DNA of 64,000 bases from Lineus longissimus. Its lineage: Eukaryota > Nemertea > Pilidiophora > Heteronemertea > Lineidae. Where the stretch lies: the NCBI RefSeq assembly GCF_910592395.1, contig NC_088314.1:9362001-9426000 (forward strand), read 5' to 3'. Below, piece by piece: positions 37,901 to 47,900 of the stretch. Within the stretch, counting starts at the first letter, position 1, and the number at the start of each line of letters is the position of its first letter. The notes beneath the pieces are model-generated. The model saw only the letters and a program-made list of their open reading frames with translations, ran no database searches and was not told the origin of the DNA. A program made the position numbers and the translations under genes.

Positions 37901-39871
37901 GGGGACCATATGTACCAAGTTTCAAATTGATAGCCCCAGTAGTTACAAAACATGCCTTGCCAACGGACGACGACGGCGGACGCTGAGTCATAAGAAGCTC
38001 ACCTCTCTTGAAGTGGGCTAAAAATGTAAGATTTTCATAACTTTTTGGGGGATTACAAAATTTCATCGGTTTTTCTAACGAAATTGTTTTCCCCCAACTT
38101 AAAACCTACCTTGTATCTTGTCCCGCATAATGGATTTAAAGTACACATGTTACAGGTGATGCCTCGGTGCACGTAACCATCTGAAAAAATCAATGTTTAG
38201 AGTCAGACAGAGTCCTTTAGACAACACTTTCAAGAACTAAAATTCAGATCATTCTGATACATTATACCAAAACACCTATGACCTAACTTCAAGAAGAGCG
38301 ACCCTTATCATTCATTATATGCTCGCGTTGTACAGACACGTTATTATTTTGAAAGTCATGACAATATGTAGGCCTAACGAGTTGAGCACAGGACAGCCAG
38401 ATTTAAGTACTGTTATATACCCGGTTGATATTGAGGACCCACTCCTCGAACCGAGCTACAAAGTCTTCTTGCTAGTCAAAGGCATCTTGATCATATTGGA
38501 TGACTGTCATGCCCACATTATAATCTAAACACCTAGCCAACATCAAAGCACACAACAAGCAACTCCCTTGCCTTTCAATTTCATTACATGTAAACTCACC
38601 GCGTTTAAAGCAGTGATGCCCAAATAAGGATGTGGGGTCCTTGAAAAAATTATTTCAATATGTATTTTTAAGAATAATTTTGCACCAAAAAAACCTTCAA
38701 TTATGCTCTCAAATGTGTTAAAACATTATAAGATTAAGAAGTCATCAAAATGAATATTTTGTCGATGTGAATGGGAAGTTTTCTGACCAGTGATGTGAAT
38801 GACAACATGAAACAATGTACCAAAATTAGTTAAAGTATGACCACCCATATAAGTGAAAAAATTGAACCTGTGACAAAACTTGTGCAGACGAAAGGCAAGT
38901 GAATATTTTTGTAACTTATAATCACCTCGCTTTGCTTGTTCATCGGCGATGAAATAGAGCAAATTCATCATGTTCTGGGTCTCATCACTTTTCCCCATCT
39001 CGACAGTGATGGTCGGCGTATCCTCCTGGGTGGTGGAGCCTGATGTCGACAGCAGCCGATGAAACCGTCGCTGACTCTGCGAACCACGCTCATTCGCACG
39101 TTCTTCTGTCGATTGTGATCTGTGATATGTGCTAGTTGATGATTGGCGCGTAGCTGAATGATTAAAGAATACAAGAATTGACCTCAGAAAACAAAGATCG
39201 TAAGGGATCATCAGTGGTTAGAGTCTGTTCTTTGTTTTTAAAAGAACAGCCTCCTAGGTTTTAAGTTAGCACACACTTCATTTCGAAGGAGTTCTCATTG
39301 CTTAAGGAATAGCATTCCGCGAAGTTACTATTTATAGCTCACAAGGTTATTTGCATAAGATATTGATGACGTTTTAGTCACGTGACAGTCGGACATCGAC
39401 ACTTATTTCTACACATTTGAGCTTATTTCAAAGTCAATTTTCTTTGACCCTGCATTGTTTTTAGCATGAATGATACCAGAGTCAGAGAGAGAAATATTCA
39501 GAACAATTATGTAGTATTTCCAACACTCGGACATGTGCCAGATTGAATCTAACTGCCCTGCCTGTAATTCAGCGATGGGGAAATAAGAGGGCAGCAGCTG
39601 CAGTGACGTCATTATCGCGGAATGCTATTCAAGTTTTATGATGGAACCTATGGTCAACTATTAATCAATCAAGGTTTAAAATATCCTTCTTAATGATCAC
39701 GAGTTTTAGATCACCGAGCGCATCTGATCACTTACTTCTCACAGGCGAGTCTGGCTTTGGAGGGGGTGCTTTCTTCTCCTTGTACTTAGCAATGACATAA
39801 CACACTCCCAGAGTTGTAACACCTCCTATTGCTGCACCAACAACAAGGTTTACAAAGTCTTTTGTTTTCAT
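28918..39871 (-). CDS. Membrane-anchored ZZ zinc finger and EF-hand protein, 11 coding exons, 444 aa
   Basis: Exons in transcript order: 39871-39736, 39153-38926, 38180-38110, 37759-37615, 36452-36387, 35965-35823, 31384-31288, 31034-30964, 30590-30528, 30048-29819, 29002-28918 (stop TAA). All are GT-AG, total 1335 nt. The ATG at 39871 lies five bases inside an exon, so an upstream 5' UTR exon is likely. Residues ~5-27 form one hydrophobic helix (FVNLVVGAAIGGVTTLGVCY) followed by KYKEKK, so the bulk should face the cytosol. A Ser/Thr-rich linker follows. The ZZ finger (~126-175) has CNMC, CGTRYKCANC, CEKC and two His. EF-hand 1 loop DRNGDKYIDFDE (~266-277) is canonical. EF-hand 2 loop DLDKRDSISKEN (~302-313) lacks usual ligands at positions 5 and 12. 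ZZ/EF-hand proteins of this kind occur in fungi and invertebrates; the function is not established. A FAAH gene lies antisense in the intron 31385-35822. Confidence 0.93.
29128..29358 (-). mobile_element. TTAA-type MITE family, best-preserved copy
   Basis: 231 bases from AGGCCTACGCTGTTC to GTGTACCCCT, with TTAA directly on both sides (29124-29127 and 29359-29362). The ends are imperfect inverted repeats. The TTAA target duplication is the piggyBac hallmark. It lies in the last intron of the ZZ/EF-hand gene. Confidence 0.72.
31520..31675 (-). repeat. Three ~58-base tandem repeats
   Basis: Units share CACTTTCCATCC, ACATCCATAGAAACTTG and GGTAAAAA with small changes. Located in the large intron, 3' of the EF-hand 1 exon on the + map. 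Confidence 0.7.
32291..34087 (+). CDS. FAAH: Fatty acid amide hydrolase, single exon, 598 aa
   Basis: FAAH hydrolyses fatty acid amides such as anandamide and oleamide at intracellular membranes. This is one uninterrupted frame from ATG 32291 to TAA 34085-34087, close in length to vertebrate FAAH1 (579 aa). A hydrophobic segment at ~22-42 (YFVIGCGVGVGTICVVKL) is the likely membrane anchor. The amidase signature is intact: Lys161 in LPVSIKES, Ser237 in SPGGSSGGEGSLIG and the nucleophile Ser261 in GSDTGGSIRIP. The 24-residue spacing between the serines equals that of rat FAAH (Ser217, Ser241). A hydrophobic stretch at ~420-450 matches the membrane cap region. Vertebrate FAAH has many introns, so an intronless copy nested in another gene's intron suggests retroposition or intron loss. 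The frame has no lesions. No promoter was identified; AATAAA lies at 34671. Confidence 0.97.
   Translation: MAMDFDTAMLVEYLGSDSARLKYFVIGCGVGVGTICVVKLINYWCEWERLKKLRNTKAESSARAKKELLQCLGDQRDNSPHQGKLWEAILELSFGDIVVGLQSREIKAVDVLHAYQWKALSVDVNLNCVTEPIQDAEVWARICDESEFTTGPLHGLPVSIKESIPVTLSATTIGLSKYADDIAESDCVLVQTLKRLGAIPFMKTNVPQGMMSFSCSGNPVHGKTLNPHDPKRSPGGSSGGEGSLIGAGGSLLGFGSDTGGSIRIPSHMCGIAGFKPSSNRLSQLGLHPCYRVPPKIQTSLGPLSVNVDGLVLAMRSILNADISDLDCVVPPVSFRNELFHNSDKLRIGFYVSDGYLPATPACARAVLMTKDVLEANGHTIVPWTPPRVKFAMEYLYANAVMGDNGQSFLEEVSHDKIDESVASLYWLLQIPALIRKSLAAIVRPFSPFAAEMLTVGLKLKSVHDYWTLCAHIDEYKEEFTKDWKDAGLDAVICPGFVVPALPHGCSIFPLTFSTALYSMLDFPAGSVPVTKVSKTDDQQLQTGYPQTSFAEKCVRAFGKDSEGLPVNVQCVTLPWQEEKCLRIMKEIETGQEAHKKTL
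34286..35693. mobile_element. Foldback-type element with inverted minisatellite arms
   Basis: The left arm (about 34300-34560) is a tandem array of 15-18 base units reading GGACATTTGCCCCCC, GGACTTCTGCCCCCCTA and similar. The right arm (about 35378-35685) is the same array in reverse complement. They are separated by ~0.8 kb of unrelated sequence without a transposase. The outermost ends are loosely inverted (GGTATCAGGACACTT against GATTCTAGGGCATTT). The 8-mer GCACAGAT sits directly outside both ends (34278-34285 and 35694-35701), a candidate target duplication. This is the build of foldback elements (Drosophila FB, sea urchin TU). It lies in the same intron as FAAH, whose downstream AATAAA at 34671 falls inside it. 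Confidence 0.68.
34590..34632 (-). repeat. Terminal fragment of the GAATAGC MITE inside the foldback loop
   Basis: Reverse-complement reading gives GAATAGCATTCCGCGACGTT followed by ACTATATATAG. This matches the left end of the intact element at 39307-39630 over ~31 bases with two differences. Only one end is present. Confidence 0.55.
36640..37305. repeat. 39-bp minisatellite, about 17 units
   Basis: Unit made of CTTTGACCAACTGATTCTGA and ATCTGGCTTCAATACATTT. The period is an exact multiple of three and the unit lacks stops in several frames, so it is open as a 13-residue repeat on + (FFDQLILNLASIH) and in two - frames (CIEARFRISWSKK; NVLKPDSESVGQR). It lies in the intron after the ZZ exon, so no use as protein is implied. 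Unit variants (AATCTG or AAATGG; TTTGAC or TTCGAC) are interspersed. Confidence 0.93.
37325..37675 (-). repeat. Triplicated 117-bp segment: ZZ exon 3' end plus splice donor
   Basis: The last ~17 codons of the ZZ exon (encoding PLPPLASPRAMLTKKLYPG), its donor GGGTAAGTTATC and ~60 bases of intron occur three times in tandem. Donor landmarks fall at 37610, 37493 and 37376, exactly 117 apart. The exon-proximal copy is used in the gene model because only it continues into the zinc finger. The period is 39 codons, so the frame is kept. Read-through from the true exon would meet TGA in copy 1 (37595-37589 region) where copies 2 and 3 have TGG. Confidence 0.88.
37830..38035. repeat. Fragment of a common invertebrate interspersed repeat
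   Basis: Contains ACGGACGACGACGGCGGACG, then GCTGAGTCATAAGAAGCTCACC and GTGGGCTAAAAAT-like text. This resembles a repeat terminus I know from molluscan and other lophotrochozoan genomes. Only one copy is in the window, so the call rests on memory of the pattern. Confidence 0.35.
39205..39660. mobile_element. Palindromic GGGTTGAC-family MITE, half copy, interrupted
   Basis: The segment 39215-39306 (GAGTCTGTTCTTTG to GGAGTTCTCATTGCTTAAG) matches the centre and right arm of the copy at 18494-18712. After the 324-base insertion at 39307-39630 the arm resumes with AAGTTTT and ends near CTATGGTCAACTATTAA. The left arm is missing. Confidence 0.55.
39307..39630. mobile_element. GAATAGC MITE nested in another MITE
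   Basis: 324 bases with perfect 16-base terminal inverted repeats: GAATAGCATTCCGCGA at the left and its reverse complement at the right. AAG is present directly on both sides (39304-39306, 39631-39633). It sits inside a broken palindromic MITE and inside intron 1 of the ZZ/EF-hand gene. Confidence 0.75.
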
Positions 39872-41876
39872 TTTCCTGCAAATGTAGGAAGTACTATCAG
39901 GGAATCCGCCCATTTACTGATTAAATTAGCCATTGAGGTGTCAAGTTTAATTTTGTACAGTTGTCTTCTTGGCTTTCCGGACTTTCACGAGTACCGCTGA
40001 TATCACTCTCACTCTCAGTCTCAGGCAATCATGATTAGGTGATCATGCAATAAAGGATTTTTTTGTAAATAATACTTTTCTGGGTGGCTGCTTCACGCAC
40101 ATGCGGGCAGTTGATGCAAAACAGAAATTCTCATTCTACTGGTCTAAGGGAGGTAAACTGAGAACCTTTCGGAGTCCGAAAATAGGCACACATTTGTGCT
40201 AGTGAATCGTGTTTCCAATAATCGGACAAATTTACAAGAGAGATTTTTCCCAAAATTGGACCTACAAGGGCATAGAAATCACGATTAAACAAACCCATTA
40301 TGTTAAGTCAGGTATATGGTAGAACTCTTACAAAGACTGGAGCATGATGAAGCGTATCTTACCAGATTTTTTAGACGCAATTATTTTTCTGATTCTGACA
40401 TTTATTTTTCCATCGTTGGCGTAAATTTGTCCGAATCCTTACGGACCGTGTGAAATCGACCGAAGACAAAATATAGGCTGTGCTGTGCCACCAGGCTTTT
40501 TAAAAAACTCAGGTGGAGAGGAGGACCTGTATAGCCGTAGGAAGCAATAATAATCTTGAAGCTAAACGAATAATTGGTAAAGTGCTTCCTTGATCCCTTT
40601 AAAAAGACAAACAAGAATGTCTTCTGGCGTCAATAGATTAATTTAGTACAGAACTCGTAATAAGACATATCATCCGCGAAAATCCAGTCAGTCGTATCCT
40701 CCTCCCCTTGTACGGTCGTTAGTGCCGAGTGTTGGTCTGAGGTTCATGAAAAATAAGTATTGGAGGGGTACCTCCGTTGGTTTAGAATCACTGGAAAAAA
40801 CAAACCAGAAGCACAAGATAAAATATTAATTTTAATTTTTCTAATCTATCTTCTTTATAAAATAACTACATTTTCTTGTGTATCAAAACTAAAATCTACA
40901 TTACAAGCAATATTTCCTCAAACACACAGGTCATAGGGATATTTTCATTATAAAAGACAGTATGTAAGGTAGTGTGGTACAATTATAGGCCCTAGTGTAG
41001 AAAACACATGGTATTACACATTATCACACACTGAGGCTATAATTATACTCGGGCTATAATTGTACCACCTTACTTTACCTTTCATCACAAATGTTACACA
41101 ACGACAAGGCACTTGACCTTTCTCAGGCATACAATGCAAAGCAACAAAAAATATCTACTCTTAAAAAAATAATCAGTTTTTCTTCCGTACACTGCTCTTA
41201 GAGAATCACCAAATGCCTGATAAAAGAAAGCAATCATGTTGAAAATCAAAATAATTTAAAACTTTTCCTAACTAACTTACTAAGTCTCTATAGGCCTTTT
41301 AAAAATTATAACTCGCACTCACACTACAAAAGGGTACAAACACTGAACTAAATAGACTTTCACAACTTGACCCACTTCATGGATTAATTTATAATGTCAA
41401 CTACTAGCAATCATAAACTATATTACCCTTTAATTAAAAATCTACGTTATTGACTCAAAAATATATATTGGTTGACTTACGCAACGGGTCATCCCAAACC
41501 GAGTGCACCAAGATGTTTAGAATTCAAAATTCACTCAGTCCGTAATATGTAGGCCTACATTACATATGTGTATGATATGATGAATCCTGAATGCAGGAGT
41601 TTTCTCATGTGTTATTGTGAGCTTTTGACAACATTGATGATATGTAGGCTCTATTAAAACTAATGTTCTCTGCACTAACCATGAATACCTATTTTGCCAT
41701 TTGATGTTTTCAGTGTATCTTACTCTATCTAAGTTGTGACAGGATTGTAATAATATTGACGACACATAACTGGCAGGCTATAGCTAAAAGAATACATAAA
41801 ACTACGTAGCTAGTGCTTAACTAGTCATAAAATAAGGGCCGTGGCTATAACCAGCGCAAGTGCATAGTTCCTAACT

Positions 41877-42241
41877 CAGGGCTTTCCAAATTCTCCTCAA
41901 AGCAGGTCGTCGCTGATGGTCTCCGATGGAGAGAGAATGCCGTGAAAAACGCACCACTACCCCTAACTCACTTTTTGGGATAAACTGTATGCATTATTTA
42001 AAAGCCCCAATAAGGAAGAATTTAAGGTTAAAATAGACTTGTTTATACTCATTGCCATGTGTTTGGTGTTTAAAATGTTATTGGGAGTAAAAAAACCCGA
42101 AAAAATTTTGAAAAAAAAGTATGAAATTATTGAAATTTTTTTTGATACAGGCTGCTTACCCCACCAGTCTGTCAGTTTTCTGGTCCCCCCGGGTTCCGCC
42201 AGTCACCCCAACAACCTGCTTATAGGAATTGGAAAGCCCTG
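41877..42241. mobile_element. hAT-like MITE
   Basis: 365 bases. Left end CAGGGCTTTCCAAATTCTCC and right end the near reverse complement of CAGGGCTTTCCAATTCC; both continue into AAGCAGGT. CAGGG termini are typical of hAT elements. CTAACT and CTAATT lie directly outside the ends, so the expected 8-base duplication is not cleanly preserved. Confidence 0.6.
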
Positions 42242-43011
42242 CTAATTCGTATGCTCTTATCAACAGTTGAGATAAGCTCAATTGTTAGCCTGATAGCTTT
42301 TAAACGACATGAGTGTACAGTACCAACCAAGAAAAGTTACAAAACCAAATTAGAATCTTTGCACAAGTGATTGAAATAATATAATTTGCACCAGCAATGT
42401 TTCATAATAAAACAAAATTGTAAACTTATCATTATTTGTATGCCCGCATACAAATCAACATAAACCAAAAATACCAATAAGCTATTTACATGATGGTGTT
42501 CGACAGGCCCCACACATGCGTTAAAAGTTGCCACACTTCCTCACCGCATTTTCAAGGAGTGTCCTTTCTCCCCAGCCAATGAAATGCTGCATTCATTTCA
42601 ACTATTCAGACAAACAGCAGTATCGCAATTTGCATAAAATGCAGTGCACTTCTACAAGAGCATCAATTGTTACATCGAAGTTTATAAGACTGGTCTCAAT
42701 AACATCTCGTTCAGAGGATTTCTGACATTAAAATTTAATCATGCCTAAAATCCCCTTTATTTCAAGAAAACGTTTTTAGTCTTCCAAGAGGAGGAAAAGG
42801 TAGCCCCTGAACATATTCACACAAAGGCACAAATACTACCTTGGAATGCAACTCGAAAGATAAAACTTCCAGCCTTTTGTCATTTGGTTTGAAAATACCA
42901 AATATCAGCTGAATTTGGAGACAATTTGATAAAAGTTTGTGTATTGTTATTTGATTAAAATCAGAATCCTTCTAATAGCATTACTCTCTTGTTAAAATTT
43001 GTGACCATTAA

Positions 43012-43329
43012 CCTGTTAACCGCGTAATTTTTTATTTGCTAACCGCGTCCTATTGTGTAATTAATTAGATTACACATGCACATCCTCATCTAACGGCCGC
43101 TTCGTCTTGCATGCTGTAGCCATGATTCAGCTCAAAAAGTGGTGCCAGTGGCGGCCCGTAGTGTTCTGAAACTAAACTACTGTGCTGACAATCTAAGGGG
43201 ATTCACCATCAAGTTTCTGAGTGTTGCCTGGGCCGAGGCGAGTCACAAACATAGAACGCCATATGACGTCTTGCGCAATGCACGGTCTTTAGGCCAGGTC
43301 GTCATATGGCGTCTTACGCAGATAATAGG
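43012..43329. mobile_element. MITE with TTAA target sites
   Basis: 318 bases. The left end CCTGTTAACCGCGTAA and the right end (reverse complement CCTATTATCTGCGTAA) are imperfect inverted repeats, and TTAA lies directly on both sides (43008-43011, 43330-43333). Inside are two copies of CATATGACGTCTTGCGCA-like sequence in opposite orientation. Confidence 0.6.
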
Positions 43330-44373
43330 TTAAATTGATTAGAAAGTTCAGTAATTGGGTCACAAAATGCTCGAATAAAACGACTCCAATATCAAGATAG
43401 TCTGGTACAGATCTTTATCGAACGGTTGCACCTTTTCGGCCACCCCAGAAATCATCGCGATTCTTCGCCGCACGTTGCAATGTCTCGGAAGCGAGGGAGC
43501 AGCTCGATGCGATGGAGCGCATTGAGGTAGATAAGACATCATCATCATCATCATCTTCTCGAGGGAGCATGTCGGGTTTGTTACCTGAATACACAGATAA
43601 GTAGAATTATTCAAAATATTCCCACAAGTTGAGAGTTTGAGGTCTTTCGGAAAATGAGCTAATTCACTCGCTACAGGGTTGATTCATCCTGTAGAAATAC
43701 AGCAGCATTTTATTTGTCTTCCATAAATAGTATCATTGGCTATTCATGTTTGTATATGTCCAAACTCTCATAATAATGGTGTTTCACACACACACTGTTG
43801 GGACTTTGTACCATACATACAGTCTTGGCATAATCACATTCGGAACCATCAGCGTTAATCAGTCCGTTATCTCAACTCATACGTTGGTGTAACGGAGTCT
43901 TGGTCGGCAGAGTGGATCCAAGGCTTGAGGGTCAAGATGCATAATCAGGGCCGACAAACAAGAACATGCTACATGCAATGTACATGCGTAGTGAATGAAA
44001 GGCATTGGGAATGAGTTGTGTAAATGGCCAAAGCACTAGGTTTGTATCATCATGGCAATGCGGTTAAATGTACAGAGCCTTAGCTCGAGTCCAAAGGTAA
44101 TCATTTCGACTTAAGTCTTTGTGGCACTTTTGTTTATTATCATTCAATACACTTGAACATGCTGAACTGACTGACAGAGGTCTGAGTTATATTGAGAGGG
44201 GGAGGGGGGTTTCATGACACTCATTCACTTTTGCAAGGGGAGACCAGAGCCAAAACCAGCAGACTGTTAGTCTCCATACTATAACAAAACCATCAAGTAT
44301 GTAGTTTGATTCTGTGGTATCATACTCAAGGCTTGGGAAGCGGTAACAGAACACTAATTGGGAGAAAGACACA

Positions 44374-44901
44374 TGTGACCTGTCACAGCAAAACAAGGCA
44401 CATGTCGCACAAAAGATGAGCATTAATGACACTAGGAGATAATGGAAGAAATTGATTTCACAAAAGGCGGACTATGGTGAAATGAACAACAGTCCCGTCT
44501 CAACCTGCCAAGCTCAGAGCAACATGCACCTCGTTTGCTGTATGACTGGTCACAAATGTCTACATAAGAAATTGATCAGGGAAACCAACATGAGATGAGA
44601 AACCAACATGAACCTTACAGAATTTGGAAGATAAACTCATAACATCAACAAAATTAAAAGAAAACAATTATGAAATGAAGCGCTAAATGCCGCACTCGAT
44701 GCAGTGATGTACGTGACCCGTCACAGCAAAACCAGGCGCATGTCGCACAGAAGATGAGCCTAAATGACACCAGGAGATAATGGAAGAAATTGATGTGCTC
44801 ATATTTCACAGAAGGCAGACAGTCAATAGAGAAATGAACAGTCCGTCTCAACCTGCCAAACTCAGAGCGACATGCGCCTGGATTTGCTGCGACGGGTCAC
44901 A
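44374..44901. repeat. Two direct copies of a hairpin-ended MITE
   Basis: Copies at 44374-44554 and 44712-44901. The second has 34-base terminal inverted repeats with about two mismatches: GTGACCCGTCACAGCAAAAC at the left, and GACGGGTCAC at the right end. The first copy has the same order of segments (ATGAGCATTAATGACACTAG, GAGATAATGGAAGAAATTGA, CCGTCTCAACCTGCCAA) but eroded ends. Confidence 0.7.
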
Positions 44902-44952
44902 TCTAAAGAAAGAAGCTAGAAGCATTACACAACAGTTAGAAATCTTTTTACA

Positions 44953-47900
44953 CTAAGTTCTCGTACCAAACATGTCCCATGGCATTTCTTTCCTGCGGGA
45001 CCCCCGTCCGTATGTTTCCCCAAACCCTTCTTTGATAGTTGAAGGGATGGCAACATTAGACATCCGTGATGCCCGTTTTTGTTGAGCAGTAGACGAACGT
45101 TTGGTTTTGGTATTTGCTGAAATAAGTTACATATATTATAAGCACTTGCCTCCCTCTCTTAAGTCTCTCTTCAGTGTGTGTGCCACTACGATTGGGTTCC
45201 AATTGGATTAATTTGCTTTATAATGCTTTGGCAAGGGAGGACTCCAAGCTTATCATGTTTCTCATGGATGGGGTCTTTGCTAGCCCTGGCACAGACGGAC
45301 TAAGTGGAGAGTACAATCAAAGTAAAGTGACAGGCCCTAGGACACATGCCACATGTCTGTGTCAGGTTTTGAACCAACATGATCAGTTCACAGGCAAGTC
45401 GCCATGTTTTGTCGCCACAGTGATTTGACCTTGGTGGCTAATCATGACGTCTGTCTGACGTCACTGTATTAGCTCCTCCACCTCTGCATTTGATGCAACG
45501 TTATTCCCGATGTCATTCCCCCATCAATCAGGTCCTGGGAATCATCTTTTAGACCTTCCAATTACTTCTTAAACTTACCAAAACAGTCGAAGCTTCCACC
45601 TCCAATCGCCAATTTTTCTCACAATCTACAAAATTATAAAGCAGTAGGAAAAAAATTGGTACCAACCTGATCCAAAAGGCAAAGATTTGATGAATTCTGT
45701 CTCGAGTGGGCGGTCTGTTGATGCCTCTTCATCCACCAGGGGGCAGTTGTCATCGGTGGGCTTGCCAAATGTTGGAGACGGCACTGATCGGGGAGAGACC
45801 TTGTACGACTGCAGAGGAAATGGAAAATACTAAGATAAGAATAACTTAAAAGGCAGATCTGTATTCAAAGATTGACACAAGCCTATAAAATTTAAACTTG
45901 ACTTGTCTGTACACCTCTCCCTGTTGTCGAACCTTAAGGGACTGGTGGAAAAGTATGTGAAGCCAAAAAAGATGAAATGGTTTAAGGTTGTAGCGCTATT
46001 TAAGCAGCTTATCTAATTCTACTGAAAGGTTTCAGGATTTACGGATTAAAAGTGAAGCTGGATTATAACCTATAAACACAACATTTTTTTACATACCTTC
46101 TTATAAGTTTTCTTTGAGTGGATTGGGGGTTCATCATCTGCCCCGCAGCTACAGTGCGATTCAGGTCTGGGGATCACCGGTGCGGACACCGTCTTCCTCG
46201 GCCTGACGACCCTGGTCTGGGATGAGATGTCACGCTGTTTAGGTGCAACTCTTCTTGGCGGTGGCGTTGGGGTGCGGTCATCATCATCATCATCATCTGA
46301 TGGAGAAAGACGCCATGGAATAATTTCAGACATTAATGACCGAGATATTTTGTTTCTTGAGACGAAATTTGCCAGCCTTCGGATCAATAAACAGAGTCAT
46401 TATATGGCGTATTCAAGTTTGAAGGGAACTACCAGCTTTTGGGTCAATAGACTGAGTCTAAATATGGTGTATTCACTTTCAAGGGAGCTCCCAGCCTTTG
46501 GGCCAATAGCTTGACAGAGCCTAACTCGGGTCAATGGAGTAATTTTGTTCCGAGGTGAGTTAATAAATTTTGCCTTGAAAGTTGTCACAAAGAGGGCAAA
46601 ATAGTCCACCTGAGAAAAGAAACTTTTGCTCAGCACTTCAAGCAGAAGTTGAGCCACACTGGCACACATTGAAAATCCATCTTACCAGATTCATCTTGGC
46701 ATTCTTCAGGCGGTGATCGGCCCGAACTATGCTTGCTCGGTTCCTCCCGTAGGCTAACATTAGGACTCTCATAATTCTGTTGCCGGGCAACAGGGGGTGG
46801 AGACACCAGTAGGGCACCCCCAACTGACGGAGTTGTTATGTCTAAATGGTGCCGCCTCGCTGATCTGACTTCTTGCCGTAGCCTTGGAGTCGGAATACGC
46901 CCGATTTCTTCGTCAACTAAAGTATCAGAGTCTGATGCATGTGCCACTTGACTATCACGAGTGATGATACTGAAAGAACAGAATAACTTTGAAATGATCA
47001 ATTTGGCTTAACTTCCAAGTTCAGTATTATTTTTTATCAAGTAAACTATACAATATTATAAATATCTATTGTAAGACTGAAACAGATACTGATTTTAAAG
47101 ATTAAACAACAATGGCAAAACAAATTCCAGACATAGAAGTCACCACACTCTCAAATGCAGCAGGGCATGAAATTAATATTTTCAAGAAAGGGAAGGAGTT
47201 CAATTCAGTCTTGGCGACTATTTGTGGCAAAAGATTCAGTTAAGAGTGAACGGCAGAACTCTGATACAATGCCTTTTAAAATTTCAGACCTGTACCCTCA
47301 AAGAAATCTTTGCAGGAAACTTAGCAGTGGTGGCAAATAATCACTACCGACATGTCAAATAACTTTAACTTACGACGATCCATTACTAGCAGACCCTGTC
47401 ACAGACCCTTGCTGACTCACTGATGGTGGGGACTGGTCTCTTCTCTGTTTAGTCTGTGTCCAAGCGAGTTTTTTCTTTACGTCTTGTAATTCCTGATCTC
47501 TCTGGGCATCTCCTCTATGGGGACCTTTACGGCTGCAAAAAGATACAGCAGTTTGGATTTTCTGCATCAAAAGCTAAAGGACCACATAACAAACCCTCTC
47601 ATATTTTTATGTCTAAAATTTACCACATTTCTCTTAGTCTTATATTCTTGACAAATAAAAGTTCATCGCTTTTCCTGTGCTACAAATGTTTATGTTTAAT
47701 CCCTAACACAATTTTTTTTGGTTGAAAACAACAACAGGTTCCTTTTTCAACCACCATTGCTGCCCTTGATGTCATAACACATCATTAAAGGGAACTTTCC
47801 TTCCTAGATCTGTTGAAAAAAATTCTCTAACGCTCACCTTGAAACCTGTGATCCAGTTTCCAAAGACATGGCGGTAACTGTCCTCGTGCTCTCGCTAGCC

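Larger units (their letters stand above)
39876..44952. other. Gene-free interval between the ZZ/EF-hand gene and MDM1
   Basis: About 5 kb between the 5' end of one gene and the 3' end of the other, both on the - strand. It should contain the promoter and 5' UTR exon of the ZZ/EF-hand gene, which could not be located. No open frame resembles a known family. Recognisable content is a short hairpin (about 40965-41075, ends GTAAGGTAGTGTGGTACAAT and its near reverse complement), an hAT-like MITE, a TTAA-flanked MITE and a pair of direct MITE copies. Confidence 0.6.
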
